Positions 48,501 through 55,569 of a stretch of 64,000 bases of DNA are shown in pieces; position 1 is the first letter of the stretch, and each line of letters starts with the position of its first letter. The stretch spans positions 7,919,152 to 7,983,151 of the forward strand of contig OZ034966.1 in assembly GCA_964030785.1 (NCBI GenBank), read 5' to 3'. Below the pieces are notes generated by a model, which ran no database searches, had not been told where the DNA came from, and saw nothing but the letters and a program-made list of their open reading frames with translations. A program made the translations under genes and the position numbers. This stretch comes from Siderastrea siderea. Lineage: Eukaryota; Cnidaria; Anthozoa; Scleractinia; Rhizangiidae.

Positions 48501-49683
48501 CTTTCTGCCGACAGGCTCCGCAGAACTTTTTCTTGGTGCATCGATGCTTTCCCTCATTTTCATAGGGTTTCCAACAATGGGCACAGACGTAACCGGCTCC
48601 GAAAAAGCCTGGCAACTTGGTAATGACATCATAATGGCCTTTCTCGTGCAACAGGATCAATTGTTTGTCTTGAAGGGGACCAAAGGTGGTGATGTGAAAA
48701 GAACGGTCGGCATCCACCAACAGGATCTGGTAACCGGTCAGGGAAGGAGTGGTACTGAATTGGGTCAAGGCATCGTAGCCACAAGGGCCGAGGGGCACCT
48801 GAGCTTCATTCTGGAGCTCCAGAGCTAGGGTTCTCTGGATTGTCCGTGCTTGTCGAATGGATGACCATTTCGGGTGTTGGTCCACGCGAGCTTTGGCGGT
48901 GACGAGGGCTCTGGCACAACAGAGGTCATCCCTGTTTTGGATCTGGATAATGGAACGTTTCTTGGGTATTAATTTTCCGAGAGGTTGATGTCCGGGTTTC
49001 TCCTGGCGTCGGCGGCCGGTTCCTTGAGGGGCATGATGGACTTGAGTAATGGAGACTTGAAAGGAGTCGTCCATTTCAAATTGTTCATTGCTGTTGAGGG
49101 CTTGGGCTAAACGTTGGAATAAAGCCTCGACACGGTCGCCGCCTTGGCGCCATTCTCCTGCACGTAATCCCCAGCCCTGAAAATTATTATGGAGTCTGTT
49201 GGAGGCGATGGTAAAGTACAGGCGATCTTGATCGTGGAGGGGAGGTGTGGTGGTGGTCAACACTTGATTCACCGCGCGACGTAACCCCTCTTCTAGAGCT
49301 CGAGTCATGCTCTGATTGGGAATGAAATTCCCCCTTTGGTGTAACTGGGTATTGAAATGACGTTCACGCACTCCCAGACGGTTGCTCAAACGATCGACAT
49401 AGGGTTGGAGTTCAAACTCGAAGACACCCTCCGCATTGGCATCCAAACCTCCCCCAGTTTGTTGAAGAAGATGGGTTTGAAACGCACGTTGGCGTTCGAA
49501 GCGATCCAAGGCCTCTTCACAAATCTCATCACTGTCCGGCATGTCTTCGGTACATAACATAGGTCCCACACAGGAAGTTGTCTCTTCTGGCTCTGAATCG
49601 GACATCTGTAGGCCAAGCAGGGCCAGGACCTCGCTTCTAGCGAGGCCACTAGGCCCTGCTTCCTCTTCTTGGCGAGAGGACAT
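45586..49683 (-). CDS. polB: Protein-primed family B DNA polymerase, 1365 aa
   Basis: Replicates the element from a protein primer at its termini. The N-terminal 500 residues contain several CxxC/CxxH clusters (for example CAHC, CGAC, CPQC, CPCC), likely zinc-binding. Exonuclease motifs follow: FDIEAM (D534), HNLQGYDGYFI and YCQSDVRLL. The polymerase motifs are DVTSLYP (D937), KMMLNSMWGKFG (K1125) and YYDTDS (D1223, D1225). Length and order fit Polinton PolB, which is longer than phage enzymes because of its N-terminal extension. The start is the first ATG, 33-40 bases downstream of a TATAAAAA box on the minus strand. All catalytic residues looked for are present and the frame is unbroken. 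Family membership is essentially certain. Confidence 0.97.
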   Translation of the reverse strand: MSSRQEEEAGPSGLARSEVLALLGLQMSDSEPEETTSCVGPMLCTEDMPDSDEICEEALDRFERQRAFQTHLLQQTGGGLDANAEGVFEFELQPYVDRLSNRLGVRERHFNTQLHQRGNFIPNQSMTRALEEGLRRAVNQVLTTTTPPLHDQDRLYFTIASNRLHNNFQGWGLRAGEWRQGGDRVEALFQRLAQALNSNEQFEMDDSFQVSITQVHHAPQGTGRRRQEKPGHQPLGKLIPKKRSIIQIQNRDDLCCARALVTAKARVDQHPKWSSIRQARTIQRTLALELQNEAQVPLGPCGYDALTQFSTTPSLTGYQILLVDADRSFHITTFGPLQDKQLILLHEKGHYDVITKLPGFFGAGYVCAHCWKPYENEGKHRCTKKKFCGACRQKECPDFLEAYPRGQKATQRCQQCHRDFFGDTCFQMHLVKDPTGKPVTNLDSSVCFRRRRCPQCLLLLPARHIDNHQCGYMDCPCCHEYVDGATHRCFIQIATQDKKRKRKRQRGPRAKRRVDATPEEEEDDDSPPLHVFFDIEAMQPQEQHIANLVVAETEDDDRPVEFVGEHCVRDFLEWLDTLTLHDTRQVNVLAHNLQGYDGYFIIHQYYGDNRIVAQLRNGCKLLEIKHDRIRFIDSLSFFQMPLSAFPKTFGLTDDCKGYFPHKFNHPDHQNYVGPFPALDYYMPETMSPEGKQALETWHQEQRNKVFDFRKELVKYCQSDVRLLKQGCLTFKRLFETLTGFNPFDHITIASACNRDLRMNRMIPNSIASEPVRGWKNNINYSKVALEWLTWCAQEQSLQHARNAGEYCIPGTNFHVDGFDASTNTIYEFHGCFWHGCRRCFPIRHESHLRHYDRTMQDVYETTQQRIQQFRELGYHVVEMWECDWTRLKDTSLDIRTYLGTLELTEPLNPRDAFCGGRTNAVKLYHHVTPNQQIHYIDVTSLYPWVNKTCVYPKGHPRFIFNPGHTDITKYFGLVQCKVLPPRHLYHPVLPYRHASKLLFPLCAACVEQEMVKRPLQRCAECVHTDEQRALTGTWCSPELNKAVELGYEVQYIYEVCHFHETCQGLFKDYVNTWLKIKQEASGWPSWVGEDETKRQQYLREYFEHEGIQLEYANIKKNPGLRTLAKMMLNSMWGKFGQRLNKTQVETFDDPQAFHRFLDTSTLDVRHVSVINDHLVEVHYQYQDEDIPVSPNLNVFIAAFTTCWARLRLYAALEQLGERVLYYDTDSVIYWTEENQATPVLGDYLGDFTSELDPDDFIVEFVSGGPKNYGYQTQKGHVECKVRGFRLNSEGKTQLNYNIMRQNVLDEIQKPLQKPRQTQVIKTHQIVRDPQHYQLYTFPEYKRYQLVYDKRVVDPITFQTFPYGYQ

Positions 49684-49921
49684 GATCAGATGAACTTACT
49701 GGAGATCGGGGCTCTGTTTTTATAGAGAACCAAAAGGTCACGTGGGAGGGGAAGGAGCCAATCACTAAACAGGGTGCCCCCCTGAGAGGGGGTGCCCTAG
49801 GGAGGGGTGGGACGAGGTGGGGGGACCCCCCTCCCCCCTCTCTAGTTAGGGTCCAGGGTGCATGACGGGAACGAATGAGAGACTATAAAACAGATCGACC
49901 CTCGAGGTCAGTCATCTCAAA
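49684..49921. promoter_or_regulatory. Divergent promoter between polB and the plus-strand pair
   Basis: Minus side: TATAAAAAC at 49716-49724, about 35 bases before the polB ATG. Plus side: TATAAAA at 49884-49890, about 32 bases before the ATG at 49922. Between them lie an E-box CACGTG (49739-49744), a CCAAT (49758-49762) and a G/C-run block (49770-49846) of GGGTGCCC and CCCCCC tracts. This is a compact bidirectional promoter. Confidence 0.7.
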
Positions 49922-50332
49922 ATGGACGCTGGCCATGAGAAGCTATTGGAAACCTTTGAACACTTTGAAGTCGATTTGGAAGTGGAACAGATCTTGGAGA
50001 AAGTGAAGAGGGAGTTGGAAGAGGAGGAGGAAACCTTTGCTGAGTTTGCCGAAAGGTTAAAGGAACTGGAACCGGAGAAAGTCGAGGCGCAGAAACGCCG
50101 AGCTGAAGAGGCCGTTCGTTTGGAAGCATATTGTTACCCTCACATGACCTGTGACTGGTACATCGAGGGGCTGGATTATTGCTGGACGAACTGGCACCAC
50201 CAATTTAAGCGGCCAGCCACACCTCCCCGAGCACCGCCACCCTCTCCCGATGTCCCGCGTAAGACAGTTCCGCAGCCGCCGCCGTCACAGACCCCCCGTC
50301 AGCTACCATCAAAGCGACGACGACGACGATGA
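49922..50332 (+). CDS. Acidic coiled-coil protein of unknown function, 136 aa
   Basis: Residues 1-70 are very rich in Glu/Lys/Leu with heptad-like spacing and should form a coiled coil; a Trp/Cys/His cluster (TCDWYIEGLDYCWTNWHHQ) follows, then a proline-rich segment and a basic C-terminal tail (KRRRRR). It has its own TATA box. Its last 83 bases overlap the next gene in another frame. I do not recognise it. Early plus-strand position next to the polymerase suggests a regulatory or replication role, which is inference only. Confidence 0.7.
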   Translation: MDAGHEKLLETFEHFEVDLEVEQILEKVKRELEEEEETFAEFAERLKELEPEKVEAQKRRAEEAVRLEAYCYPHMTCDWYIEGLDYCWTNWHHQFKRPATPPRAPPPSPDVPRKTVPQPPPSQTPRQLPSKRRRRR

Positions 50333-51482
50333 CTCCACCAACGACACCGACTATGACCCCCACGACGACAACGACGACGATGACTCCGACTATGACCCCC
50401 ACGACGACGACGACGACGAGTACGAACGGGCAGTCCTCAGGGCTAAACGAGTACGCAACATGGTCAAATGTGCACGGTACCGGGCCGAACACCGAGAGAA
50501 AGTGGCCGCCTCCAAAAAAAAGTACCGAGAAAACAATCGAGAGTTCCTAACGGAGATGCAAAGGCTCTACCGGGAAAGGCATCCAGACCGTGTGATGGTG
50601 TCCGCAGAGTGTTACCGGGACAAACGTCGTAAACAGCTGGCGACGGCCCGCCAGCGCTACAAGGCAAGGTATCCAGAGCGCGTGGCTGAGACTGCTAAGC
50701 GTTACCGGGAAAGGAATCGAACCAAGCTGTTGGAGAAGCAAAGGCGCTACCGGGAAAGGAATCGAGCCCAGCTGGCGGAAGCCCAAAAACGCTACCGGGA
50801 AAATAATCTGGAACACCGCCTAGAGTATGAACAACAATATCGGGAGACCCATCGAGAGGTGTTGAGGGAGAAAGAGAGGCGTCGTCGAGCCCGCCTGGTG
50901 GAGAAAAAGAGCACTCGAGCCCGCCTGCTGGAGAAAAAGCGAACTCGAGAGAAAATGGAGGCTTTAGGACCTTTGACATTAACCATCCCCCTGACGGATT
51001 ATTTGAAATCCATTCCTGTGATGCAGGAATCTGTGGATACAAACGGACCGCCCACGGACTCTCATACTGTGTTTGATTTGGATTCGGGGGAATCTGTGGA
51101 TACAAACGGACCGCCCACGGACTCTCATACTGTGTTTGATTTGGATTCGGGGGAATCTGTGGATACAAACGGACCGCCCACGGACTCTCATACTGTGTTT
51201 GATTTGGATTCGGGGGAATCTGTGGATACAAACGGACCGCCCACGGACTCTCATACTCTGTTTGATTTGGATTCGGGGGGCGTGCAAGTTGCGGACTCCC
51301 CTGATTGGGAGAACGTTTCGTATTTGCAGGAGTTATTGAAAGACATGTCACCCGAGGATTGGCAGCAGGTCATGAACGATGTCGAGGATTTTGATCTGGA
51401 GACATTGTTGCCCCCTGAAGACCTCGTTCATGACATGTCATCCGACGAGGGGGTGGATTTATTGTTTGATTTCATGTCTTAA
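50250..51482 (+). CDS. Basic-repeat protein with acidic tandem repeats, 410 aa
   Basis: An Asp-rich segment (DDDDDDSTNDTDYDPHDDND) is followed by about eight 14-16-residue repeats with the core KRYRERNR, highly basic and helical. Residues 260-343 are four near-identical 21-residue repeats (start ESVDTNGPPTDSH, end VFDLDSG), and the C-terminus is acidic with bulky hydrophobics (DFDLETLLPPED, GVDLLFDFM). A basic nucleic-acid-binding part plus acidic-hydrophobic patches resembles a transcription activator, but this is inference. The frame is open from 50151; I chose the ATG at 50250 as the first with a plausible protein start, overlapping the preceding gene. Confidence 0.65.
   Translation: MSRVRQFRSRRRHRPPVSYHQSDDDDDDSTNDTDYDPHDDNDDDDSDYDPHDDDDDEYERAVLRAKRVRNMVKCARYRAEHREKVAASKKKYRENNREFLTEMQRLYRERHPDRVMVSAECYRDKRRKQLATARQRYKARYPERVAETAKRYRERNRTKLLEKQRRYRERNRAQLAEAQKRYRENNLEHRLEYEQQYRETHREVLREKERRRRARLVEKKSTRARLLEKKRTREKMEALGPLTLTIPLTDYLKSIPVMQESVDTNGPPTDSHTVFDLDSGESVDTNGPPTDSHTVFDLDSGESVDTNGPPTDSHTVFDLDSGESVDTNGPPTDSHTLFDLDSGGVQVADSPDWENVSYLQELLKDMSPEDWQQVMNDVEDFDLETLLPPEDLVHDMSSDEGVDLLFDFMS
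51027..51278 (+). repeat. Four 63-bp coding tandem repeats
   Basis: Units start at 51027, 51090, 51153 and 51216 and differ by only a base or two in the last unit (CTG for GTG). They keep frame, adding 21 residues each. Such uniformity means recent expansion. Confidence 0.95.
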
Positions 51483-51695
51483 CCCCCTCGTCTCTGGCAG
51501 AACATCCGTGTCAGTATTTGTGAGAGAACAAATGAACTTGACAACTCATCAATCAAAATGACACAAGGGACATTGTTTTTATTTTATCTGGATTGTCTAC
51601 ATCACAATGGATTTTGTCTCGCCAATGCTGCTTGAGACTACCGAACTGCAGAATAACAATGTAACATTTTTTGACTCAACATGTTAATTAAATGT
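51483..51695. other. Convergent gene end region
   Basis: Separates plus-strand and minus-strand genes. On the minus strand AATAAAA occurs near 51573-51580, a candidate polyadenylation signal for the small-gene cluster ending at 51696. Confidence 0.5.
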
Positions 51696-52052
51696 TTACA
51701 ATTTTAAACGTTTCTTGGCTTGCATGATTTTCTTGACCACCCGTTCCGTCTTGTTTTTCTTGCCGGGTAAGCGATCAATGGCTTGGATCATCTTGGTATC
51801 GGCTTTCCATTTATCTTGCAAATTCTTAGCACGGCTGTAATCAATGTCGTGTTGCTTAGCAATTTGGTCCAAGCGATTGATCCCGGGATCCCCCCGTTTC
51901 AGACGTTTAGCCAAATGGGTGCCAGGGCCCATGTACTGATACCCGGGCCAATGAAATTCCTTCCCCGTTTTCGCAATCCATTTTTGGACATCCAAGGCCC
52001 CTCCTCGTTGGCGGCGTTTGATACCCCTTCTCCTCCTCCTCTGGGTGGGCAT
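51696..52052 (-). CDS. Parvovirus-type phospholipase A2-like protein, 118 aa
   Basis: Residues 40-47 read YMGPGTHL, the calcium-binding loop pattern YxGPG of the phospholipase A2 domain known from parvovirus VP1, and residues 68-72 read HDIDY, the catalytic HDxxY. The spacing (about 20 residues) and small size fit that compact domain. In parvoviruses the domain opens the endosomal membrane during entry. The N-terminus is basic and ends in RRQRGG (residues 13-18), a plausible cut site for the element's own protease that would free the domain; the C-terminus is lysine-rich. It starts three bases after the stop of the preceding gene. Function is inferred from motifs only. Confidence 0.75.
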   Translation of the reverse strand: MPTQRRRRRGIKRRQRGGALDVQKWIAKTGKEFHWPGYQYMGPGTHLAKRLKRGDPGINRLDQIAKQHDIDYSRAKNLQDKWKADTKMIQAIDRLPGKKNKTERVVKKIMQAKKRLKL

Positions 52053-52055
52053 GTT

Positions 52056-52721
52056 TTATTCACTGTCGTACTGCAAACGTCTCCGTCGGGGTTGTTTGGT
52101 TTTGGTCCAATCTTCCCAACCGGGTAAAGGTTTCAATCGTTGCACTTCCCGGGAGACGCCTTTGCCTTTGCCTTTGCCTTTGCCTTTGCCTTTACCACTT
52201 TCGGCTAACTTTTTTTCCAAAGCCTTGCGCTGTTCTCGAATGACTTCTAAACGCGATCGGCTATCCCCTCGACTGGTGGAAGGTCTCTCTTCTGCTCGAC
52301 TGGTAGAAGGTCTCGGTTCTCTCGCGCCTTCCCTGGTAGCAGGGGTAATGGTGGGTTTGGGAGCCGACGGACCTCCTTTTATCATGCGCTTCAACCATTG
52401 TTCCACGGGTCCCGTCACCAAATCCCCGGCCTCTTCCTCGCCTTCTTCGCCTGGCGGACCACCCGGGGCACCCGGGGCACCAACCCCCACCCCGCCAGGA
52501 AATTGGCGAATGCGTTTGGTTAACTTGATTAATTCTTGACTCAACGGTTTGGTTTGAGCATTCACCAGGGCGGGAGGTAATTGGGGGTTGGCTAATAACA
52601 CATGTTTTTGGGCGGCGAGCGTGGCGGCTTTGTTCAACAAGGCATTTTCGGTGAGTTCTCCTTTGTAATATTGAATGAGTTGTTCCAAGTCCTTTTGGGG
52701 AATCATGTACACTTCGTCCAT
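52056..52721 (-). CDS. Putative virion core/processing protein, 221 aa
   Basis: Begins MDEVYMIPQKDLEQLIQYYK, an N-terminal helix pattern that I associate with a conserved but uncharacterised Polinton protein. The middle is Gly/Pro-rich (PGAPGGPPGEEGEEE), then comes MIKGG, matching the adenain consensus, a Ser/Arg-rich stretch, a run of alternating Gly-Lys (GKGKGKGKGKGKG) and a basic tail. Overlaps the previous gene by 19 bases. Probably a precursor cleaved during particle maturation; no enzyme motif is visible. Confidence 0.65.
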   Translation of the reverse strand: MDEVYMIPQKDLEQLIQYYKGELTENALLNKAATLAAQKHVLLANPQLPPALVNAQTKPLSQELIKLTKRIRQFPGGVGVGAPGAPGGPPGEEGEEEAGDLVTGPVEQWLKRMIKGGPSAPKPTITPATREGAREPRPSTSRAEERPSTSRGDSRSRLEVIREQRKALEKKLAESGKGKGKGKGKGKGVSREVQRLKPLPGWEDWTKTKQPRRRRLQYDSE

Positions 52722-52933
52722 GTTCGTTGACTACAGTCGGAGCAAAGTTCCCCGTCTTCCTGGTCACGGCAACTCTTACAAAGACGGGCCCTCAAGATGT
52801 GCCTGTACTCTCGATACAACAGGTGATATTTATGCTTCCAATAATGACACTCGTCTTTCCACTGGTCGGTGGCCCGATTGGCCTCTTGTAATAGAGTCAT
52901 CCACGTAGGGAGGGTTAACGAACACATTGACAT
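52703..52933 (-). CDS. Small Cys-rich protein, 76 aa
   Basis: From the ATG at 52933 (MSMCSLTLPTWM). An aromatic helical middle (ECHYWKHKYHLLYREYRH) is followed by CKSCRDQEDGELCSDC, a four-Cys zinc-ribbon-like pattern. The frame opens further upstream but only with non-ATG codons. It overlaps both neighbours by 19 bases. Family not recognised. Confidence 0.55.
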   Translation of the reverse strand: MSMCSLTLPTWMTLLQEANRATDQWKDECHYWKHKYHLLYREYRHILRARLCKSCRDQEDGELCSDCSQRTWTKCT

Positions 52934-53232
52934 AGCACCTCGTGAAGTCCTTGAAACAATCCGCTTCCTTTTTGTTGGACTAACCACTGACGACGTTTTT
53001 TGACGGAATGTCGACGACGTCCCAAATCACGGAGTACCTTTTTATAGGGTTGAAGTTTAGCCAGCATGGGTGGGGTGACGGGAATCTTGTTTTTTAAAAA
53101 GTTCAAGACCAGTTCACTCACAGCATTGATTTGATCGGCATTGGCATGTTGTAACAACTCTTGACGTTTGGAACCATTGGCTTCTTGTAACATGGACCGT
53201 AAAAACGGGAATTGACGTCGAAGACGTTGCAT
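52915..53232 (-). CDS. Conserved Polinton small protein with QKGSG site, 105 aa
   Basis: Helical, basic protein with AVSELVLNFLKNKIP, KLQPYKKVLRDLG and RRRHSVKKRRQWLVQQKG. I recognise the pattern (two helices, then a KKR..LVQxKG tail) as an uncharacterised protein that recurs in cnidarian Polintons. QKGSG near the end fits the second adenain cut pattern, so the short hydrophobic tail (LFQGLHEVL) may be released. Starts three bases after the preceding stop. Confidence 0.65.
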   Translation of the reverse strand: MQRLRRQFPFLRSMLQEANGSKRQELLQHANADQINAVSELVLNFLKNKIPVTPPMLAKLQPYKKVLRDLGRRRHSVKKRRQWLVQQKGSGLFQGLHEVLCQCVR

Positions 53233-53235
53233 CCT

Positions 53236-53400
53236 TTATCGATGACGACGACGATACCGTTGATTGGCTTTTTGAATCGTGCGTTTTATACGTTTATCCG
53301 TTTCCAAGGCCACGGCTTTCCCCAATCCTACCATGGCGGGCACCAATAGATTTAAAAAACCGCCTCGTTGACGACGGCGTCGTCTTCTCCTCCTCACCAT
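53236..53400 (-). CDS. Arginine-rich pX/mu-like core peptide, 54 aa
   Basis: Starts MVRRRRRRRRQRGGFLNLLV: eleven basic residues, a QRGG cut site, a hydrophobic stretch (PAMVGLGKAV) and a basic tail ending RYRRRRHR. This is the build of the adenovirus core peptide pX (mu). It is nearly a twin of the 62-aa gene at 58956. The ATG overlaps the stop of the preceding gene (ATGGTGA). DNA condensation or membrane activity is inferred from composition. Confidence 0.65.
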   Translation of the reverse strand: MVRRRRRRRRQRGGFLNLLVPAMVGLGKAVALETDKRIKRTIQKANQRYRRRHR

Positions 53401-53720
53401 GGTCGACCCGTCAATAGACGTTGAAGGGCTTTGTCTTGTTTGATGAGGTCTTGCGTCTCTTTATAACCTTGACGGGTATTGCGTTTGAAATCTTGCCACC
53501 AACCCCCACCTCGTTGTCGTCGGTAATGTTGTACATTATCGGTAATGCCTTTCAAGGCTTGACCCCCTAATTTGCCTAAAGCCAGTCCAAACCCAGGCGC
53601 TGGACCTGATAGAAACATACTCATGCCATGGGCAATTTTATCCACCAAACGGGGTTTGCGACGCATTAAAGCCCCTCCTCGTTGTTTCCTTTTTCTGCGT
53701 TGACGTCGAAGACGTTTCAT
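53394..53720 (-). CDS. Basic virion protein with two QRGG sites, 108 aa
   Basis: From MKRLRRQRRKRKQRGGAL; the start overlaps the stop of the preceding gene as ATGA. A hydrophobic glycine-rich middle (PAPGFGLALGKLGGQALKG) lies between the two candidate protease sites KQRGG and RRQRGG, so cleavage would free an amphipathic peptide of about 60 residues plus a C-terminal piece. Reminiscent of adenovirus pVI/pX precursors, without detectable sequence identity by eye. Confidence 0.6.
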   Translation of the reverse strand: MKRLRRQRRKRKQRGGALMRRKPRLVDKIAHGMSMFLSGPAPGFGLALGKLGGQALKGITDNVQHYRRQRGGGWWQDFKRNTRQGYKETQDLIKQDKALQRLLTGRPW

Positions 53721-53992
53721 TGGATACAACACTTGTTAGGTTTTTTGGCATAGCCTTTGTCAATCAACCAACTGTTGTACCCTTTGGTACCCCCTCGTCT
53801 TTTATACGCTTGATATTGTTGTTTGTACCCCGAGACCATCTTTCTCCCTTGGACAGCACTCATTTGCGGTTTTTTCAAGGCCTTGACCAAATCACTTGTG
53901 ACTTCATACCCCTTTTTCACGTCGACGAACCAAGGTATGCCTTCTCCTTGCTGGGTTCTTCTTTTTGTCCGTCTTCTTCTTCGGGGGGCCAT
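53717..53992 (-). CDS. Basic small protein with QQGEG site, 91 aa
   Basis: MAPRRRRRTKRRTQQGEGIP opens the frame; QxGxG followed by Ile fits the second adenain consensus. The body (DVKKGYEVTSDLVKALKK, YKQQYQAYKRRG) is helical and basic. The promoter is visible: CCAAT and ATAAAAAG at about 54025-54040 on the minus strand, some 35-45 bases upstream. First gene of the tightly packed cluster that runs down to 51696. The region upstream overlaps the 3' end of the two-TM gene. Confidence 0.6.
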   Translation of the reverse strand: MAPRRRRRTKRRTQQGEGIPWFVDVKKGYEVTSDLVKALKKPQMSAVQGRKMVSGYKQQYQAYKRRGGTKGYNSWLIDKGYAKKPNKCCIQ

Positions 53993-54597
53993 GGTTCTAA
54001 GAGTGTGGGACTGGGAGGGAGCGGCTTTTTATGGATCCAATAGTCTTTGGGTCTCAAGGGACGAGGACATCCGTCTACATAGCATAGGGCTTCCAAGGGT
54101 TGGTACACAAAATGACCATGGTAATCTTGGACACATCGTTTGGGTAATGGAGGGGTGAAATCCACAATGGTATCATCCAAGGTTTGCATCTTGATTAAAA
54201 ATCGTTCCAGATCCTCCAAGGGAATACCCCGCACATGGGTTTTCAATTCGGTCAAGGCTTTGGCATAGGTGGTAAACGCAAACCGACTCATGGTCACTTT
54301 AAATCGGTATTGTTTAAAATCATTCCATCCTTTGACCACGGTGCCCACCGCCGCCAAACAGGCTACCAACGTACTGTTTTCCAATAGCGGGCCCGCAATC
54401 ATACCAGCGGCCATCAGGAGTAAGGCCAACCCATTGAACAAGGCATTGATACACCTGTAATGATTCAACATTTTTCGATAACACCACCATTGTTGATGAT
54501 AAAAAGCATACAAGGAATCCATGCGTTGTAATAATTCTGGGGGGAAGGGAAGACCATGTTGTTTCGATCCATTCAATAACGACACGACGGTTTTCAT
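53917..54597 (-). CDS. Two-transmembrane protein, possibly SLATT-like, 226 aa
   Basis: Residues 50-72 and 75-92 are hydrophobic helices in close succession, preceded by a helix (YAFYHQQWWCYRKMLNHY) and followed by a long amphipathic region (WNDFKQYRFKVTMSRFAFTT). Helix, two TMs, then coiled helices is the layout of SLATT-type membrane proteins, but I cannot confirm homology by eye. The C-terminus is Pro/Glu-rich. The true ATG is at 54597, two bases after the stop of the preceding gene. It may be a virion membrane-interacting or host-membrane protein. Confidence 0.65.
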   Translation of the reverse strand: MKTVVSLLNGSKQHGLPFPPELLQRMDSLYAFYHQQWWCYRKMLNHYRCINALFNGLALLLMAAGMIAGPLLENSTLVACLAAVGTVVKGWNDFKQYRFKVTMSRFAFTTYAKALTELKTHVRGIPLEDLERFLIKMQTLDDTIVDFTPPLPKRCVQDYHGHFVYQPLEALCYVDGCPRPLRPKDYWIHKKPLPPSPTLLEPWPPEEEDGQKEEPSKEKAYLGSST

Positions 54598-54599
54598 CC

Positions 54600-55529
54600 T
54601 CACGGCGAAACACGGGACGACGAGGTTTGTACGCTCGGTGCTCCTCCTTGTTTATAACTGGTCACAATGCTATTGGTCATGGTGACATTAGCAATTTCAC
54701 GTCCTTGGGCCAACTGTTCTTGATCTTGTAACAGCATCCGTAAACGTCGTTGTAAATCCGCTTGACGCAAGGTACGAGGCTGTCGGCCAGAACTCCCAGA
54801 TGTCCAAGATCCTCGAGGGGTAGCAGGATTGGAGGCAGGTGTCAAAGGGGAAGTGGGGGTATTTCGTCGTCGTCCTCGTATTCGAAACGGTCGTCGTCCA
54901 CGACGACCCCCACCACCACCACCACCACCACCACCACCACCACCACCACCACCACCACCTCCACCACCACCACCACCACCACCTCCACCACCAGCACCAC
55001 CAGCACCAGCACCACCAGCACCTCCACCACCAGCACCACGTCCACCACCACCACCACCACCACCACCACCACCACCACCACCACCACCACGTCCACCACC
55101 ACGTCCACCACGTCCACCACGTCCACCACCACCACCACGTCCATTACCATTACCCCCAGCACCCGCTGCTGTTCGAGCACCCGCTGCTGTTCGAGTACCC
55201 GCTGCCAAGGGTACGCTTGGAGGAGTCGCAGGGGTTAGAGCACCAGAAGATGGTTGATTTCCTGGACTTCCTACCCCGGCTGGGGAAGAGGCCTGCACAG
55301 GGGGCACACCATCTACACCGACAGGGGGGATGGATTGCATAAACCGATAGAGGGGCTCGGCTTCCATTTCCTCCTCGGCGGCGTCGAGAAGGCCTTGGTC
55401 TCCCGACCAAAATAAATCTTGCCAGGCCCTTGGGGACATTTGATTGCCGCTGGCCGCCCCCACCCCCGCCGGGGACACGGTATCGTACGATTGCGGAGGT
55501 TGACGGTCATCATCATCATCATCGGCCAT
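54600..55529 (-). CDS. Gly/Arg-rich structural protein candidate, 309 aa
   Basis: Starts MADDDDDDRQPPQSYDTVSP at 55529, about 40 bases downstream of a TATAAAG box (55568-55574), which argues against the longer non-ATG frame. After an acidic Pro/Ala-rich part comes a poly-glycine tract of about 75 residues with scattered Arg, a basic patch (RRGRRPFRIRGRRRN) and a conserved-looking C-terminus (NVTMTNSIVTSYKQGGAPSV) that I associate with other cnidarian Polintons. YKQGG resembles a protease site. The glycine tract is encoded by a CCACCN array and should vary in length. Confidence 0.65.
   Translation of the reverse strand: MADDDDDDRQPPQSYDTVSPAGVGAASGNQMSPRAWQDLFWSGDQGLLDAAEEEMEAEPLYRFMQSIPPVGVDGVPPVQASSPAGVGSPGNQPSSGALTPATPPSVPLAAGTRTAAGARTAAGAGGNGNGRGGGGGRGGRGGRGGGRGGGGGGGGGGGGGGGGRGAGGGGAGGAGAGGAGGGGGGGGGGGGGGGGGGGGGGGGGGGGGRRGRRPFRIRGRRRNTPTSPLTPASNPATPRGSWTSGSSGRQPRTLRQADLQRRLRMLLQDQEQLAQGREIANVTMTNSIVTSYKQGGAPSVQTSSSRVSP
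54909..55143. repeat. CCACCN trinucleotide array (poly-Gly coding on minus)
   Basis: More than 230 bases of almost pure CCA/CCT/CCG triplets on the plus strand. On the minus strand they encode glycine with a few Arg, Ala and Val. Reading frames on the plus strand (poly-His, poly-Pro, poly-Thr) are shadows. Confidence 0.95.
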
Positions 55530-55569
55530 GGTTTGCTTTTCTCTTTTTACCTGTTCCAAGGGGCTCCCT

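Noticed and set aside
47986..48828. Plus-strand frames of up to 143 aa inside polB
   Set aside because: Antisense to conserved polymerase sequence, no motif and no promoter.
50695..51351. Minus-strand 218-aa repeat-containing frame
   Set aside because: Antisense of the 63-bp repeats; the plus frame has the promoter and coherent domains.
54762..55342. Plus-strand poly-His, poly-Pro and poly-Thr frames and a minus-strand poly-Val frame
   Set aside because: Produced by the CCACCN array read in wrong frames; the minus-strand glycine frame continues into non-repetitive conserved sequence and has a promoter.
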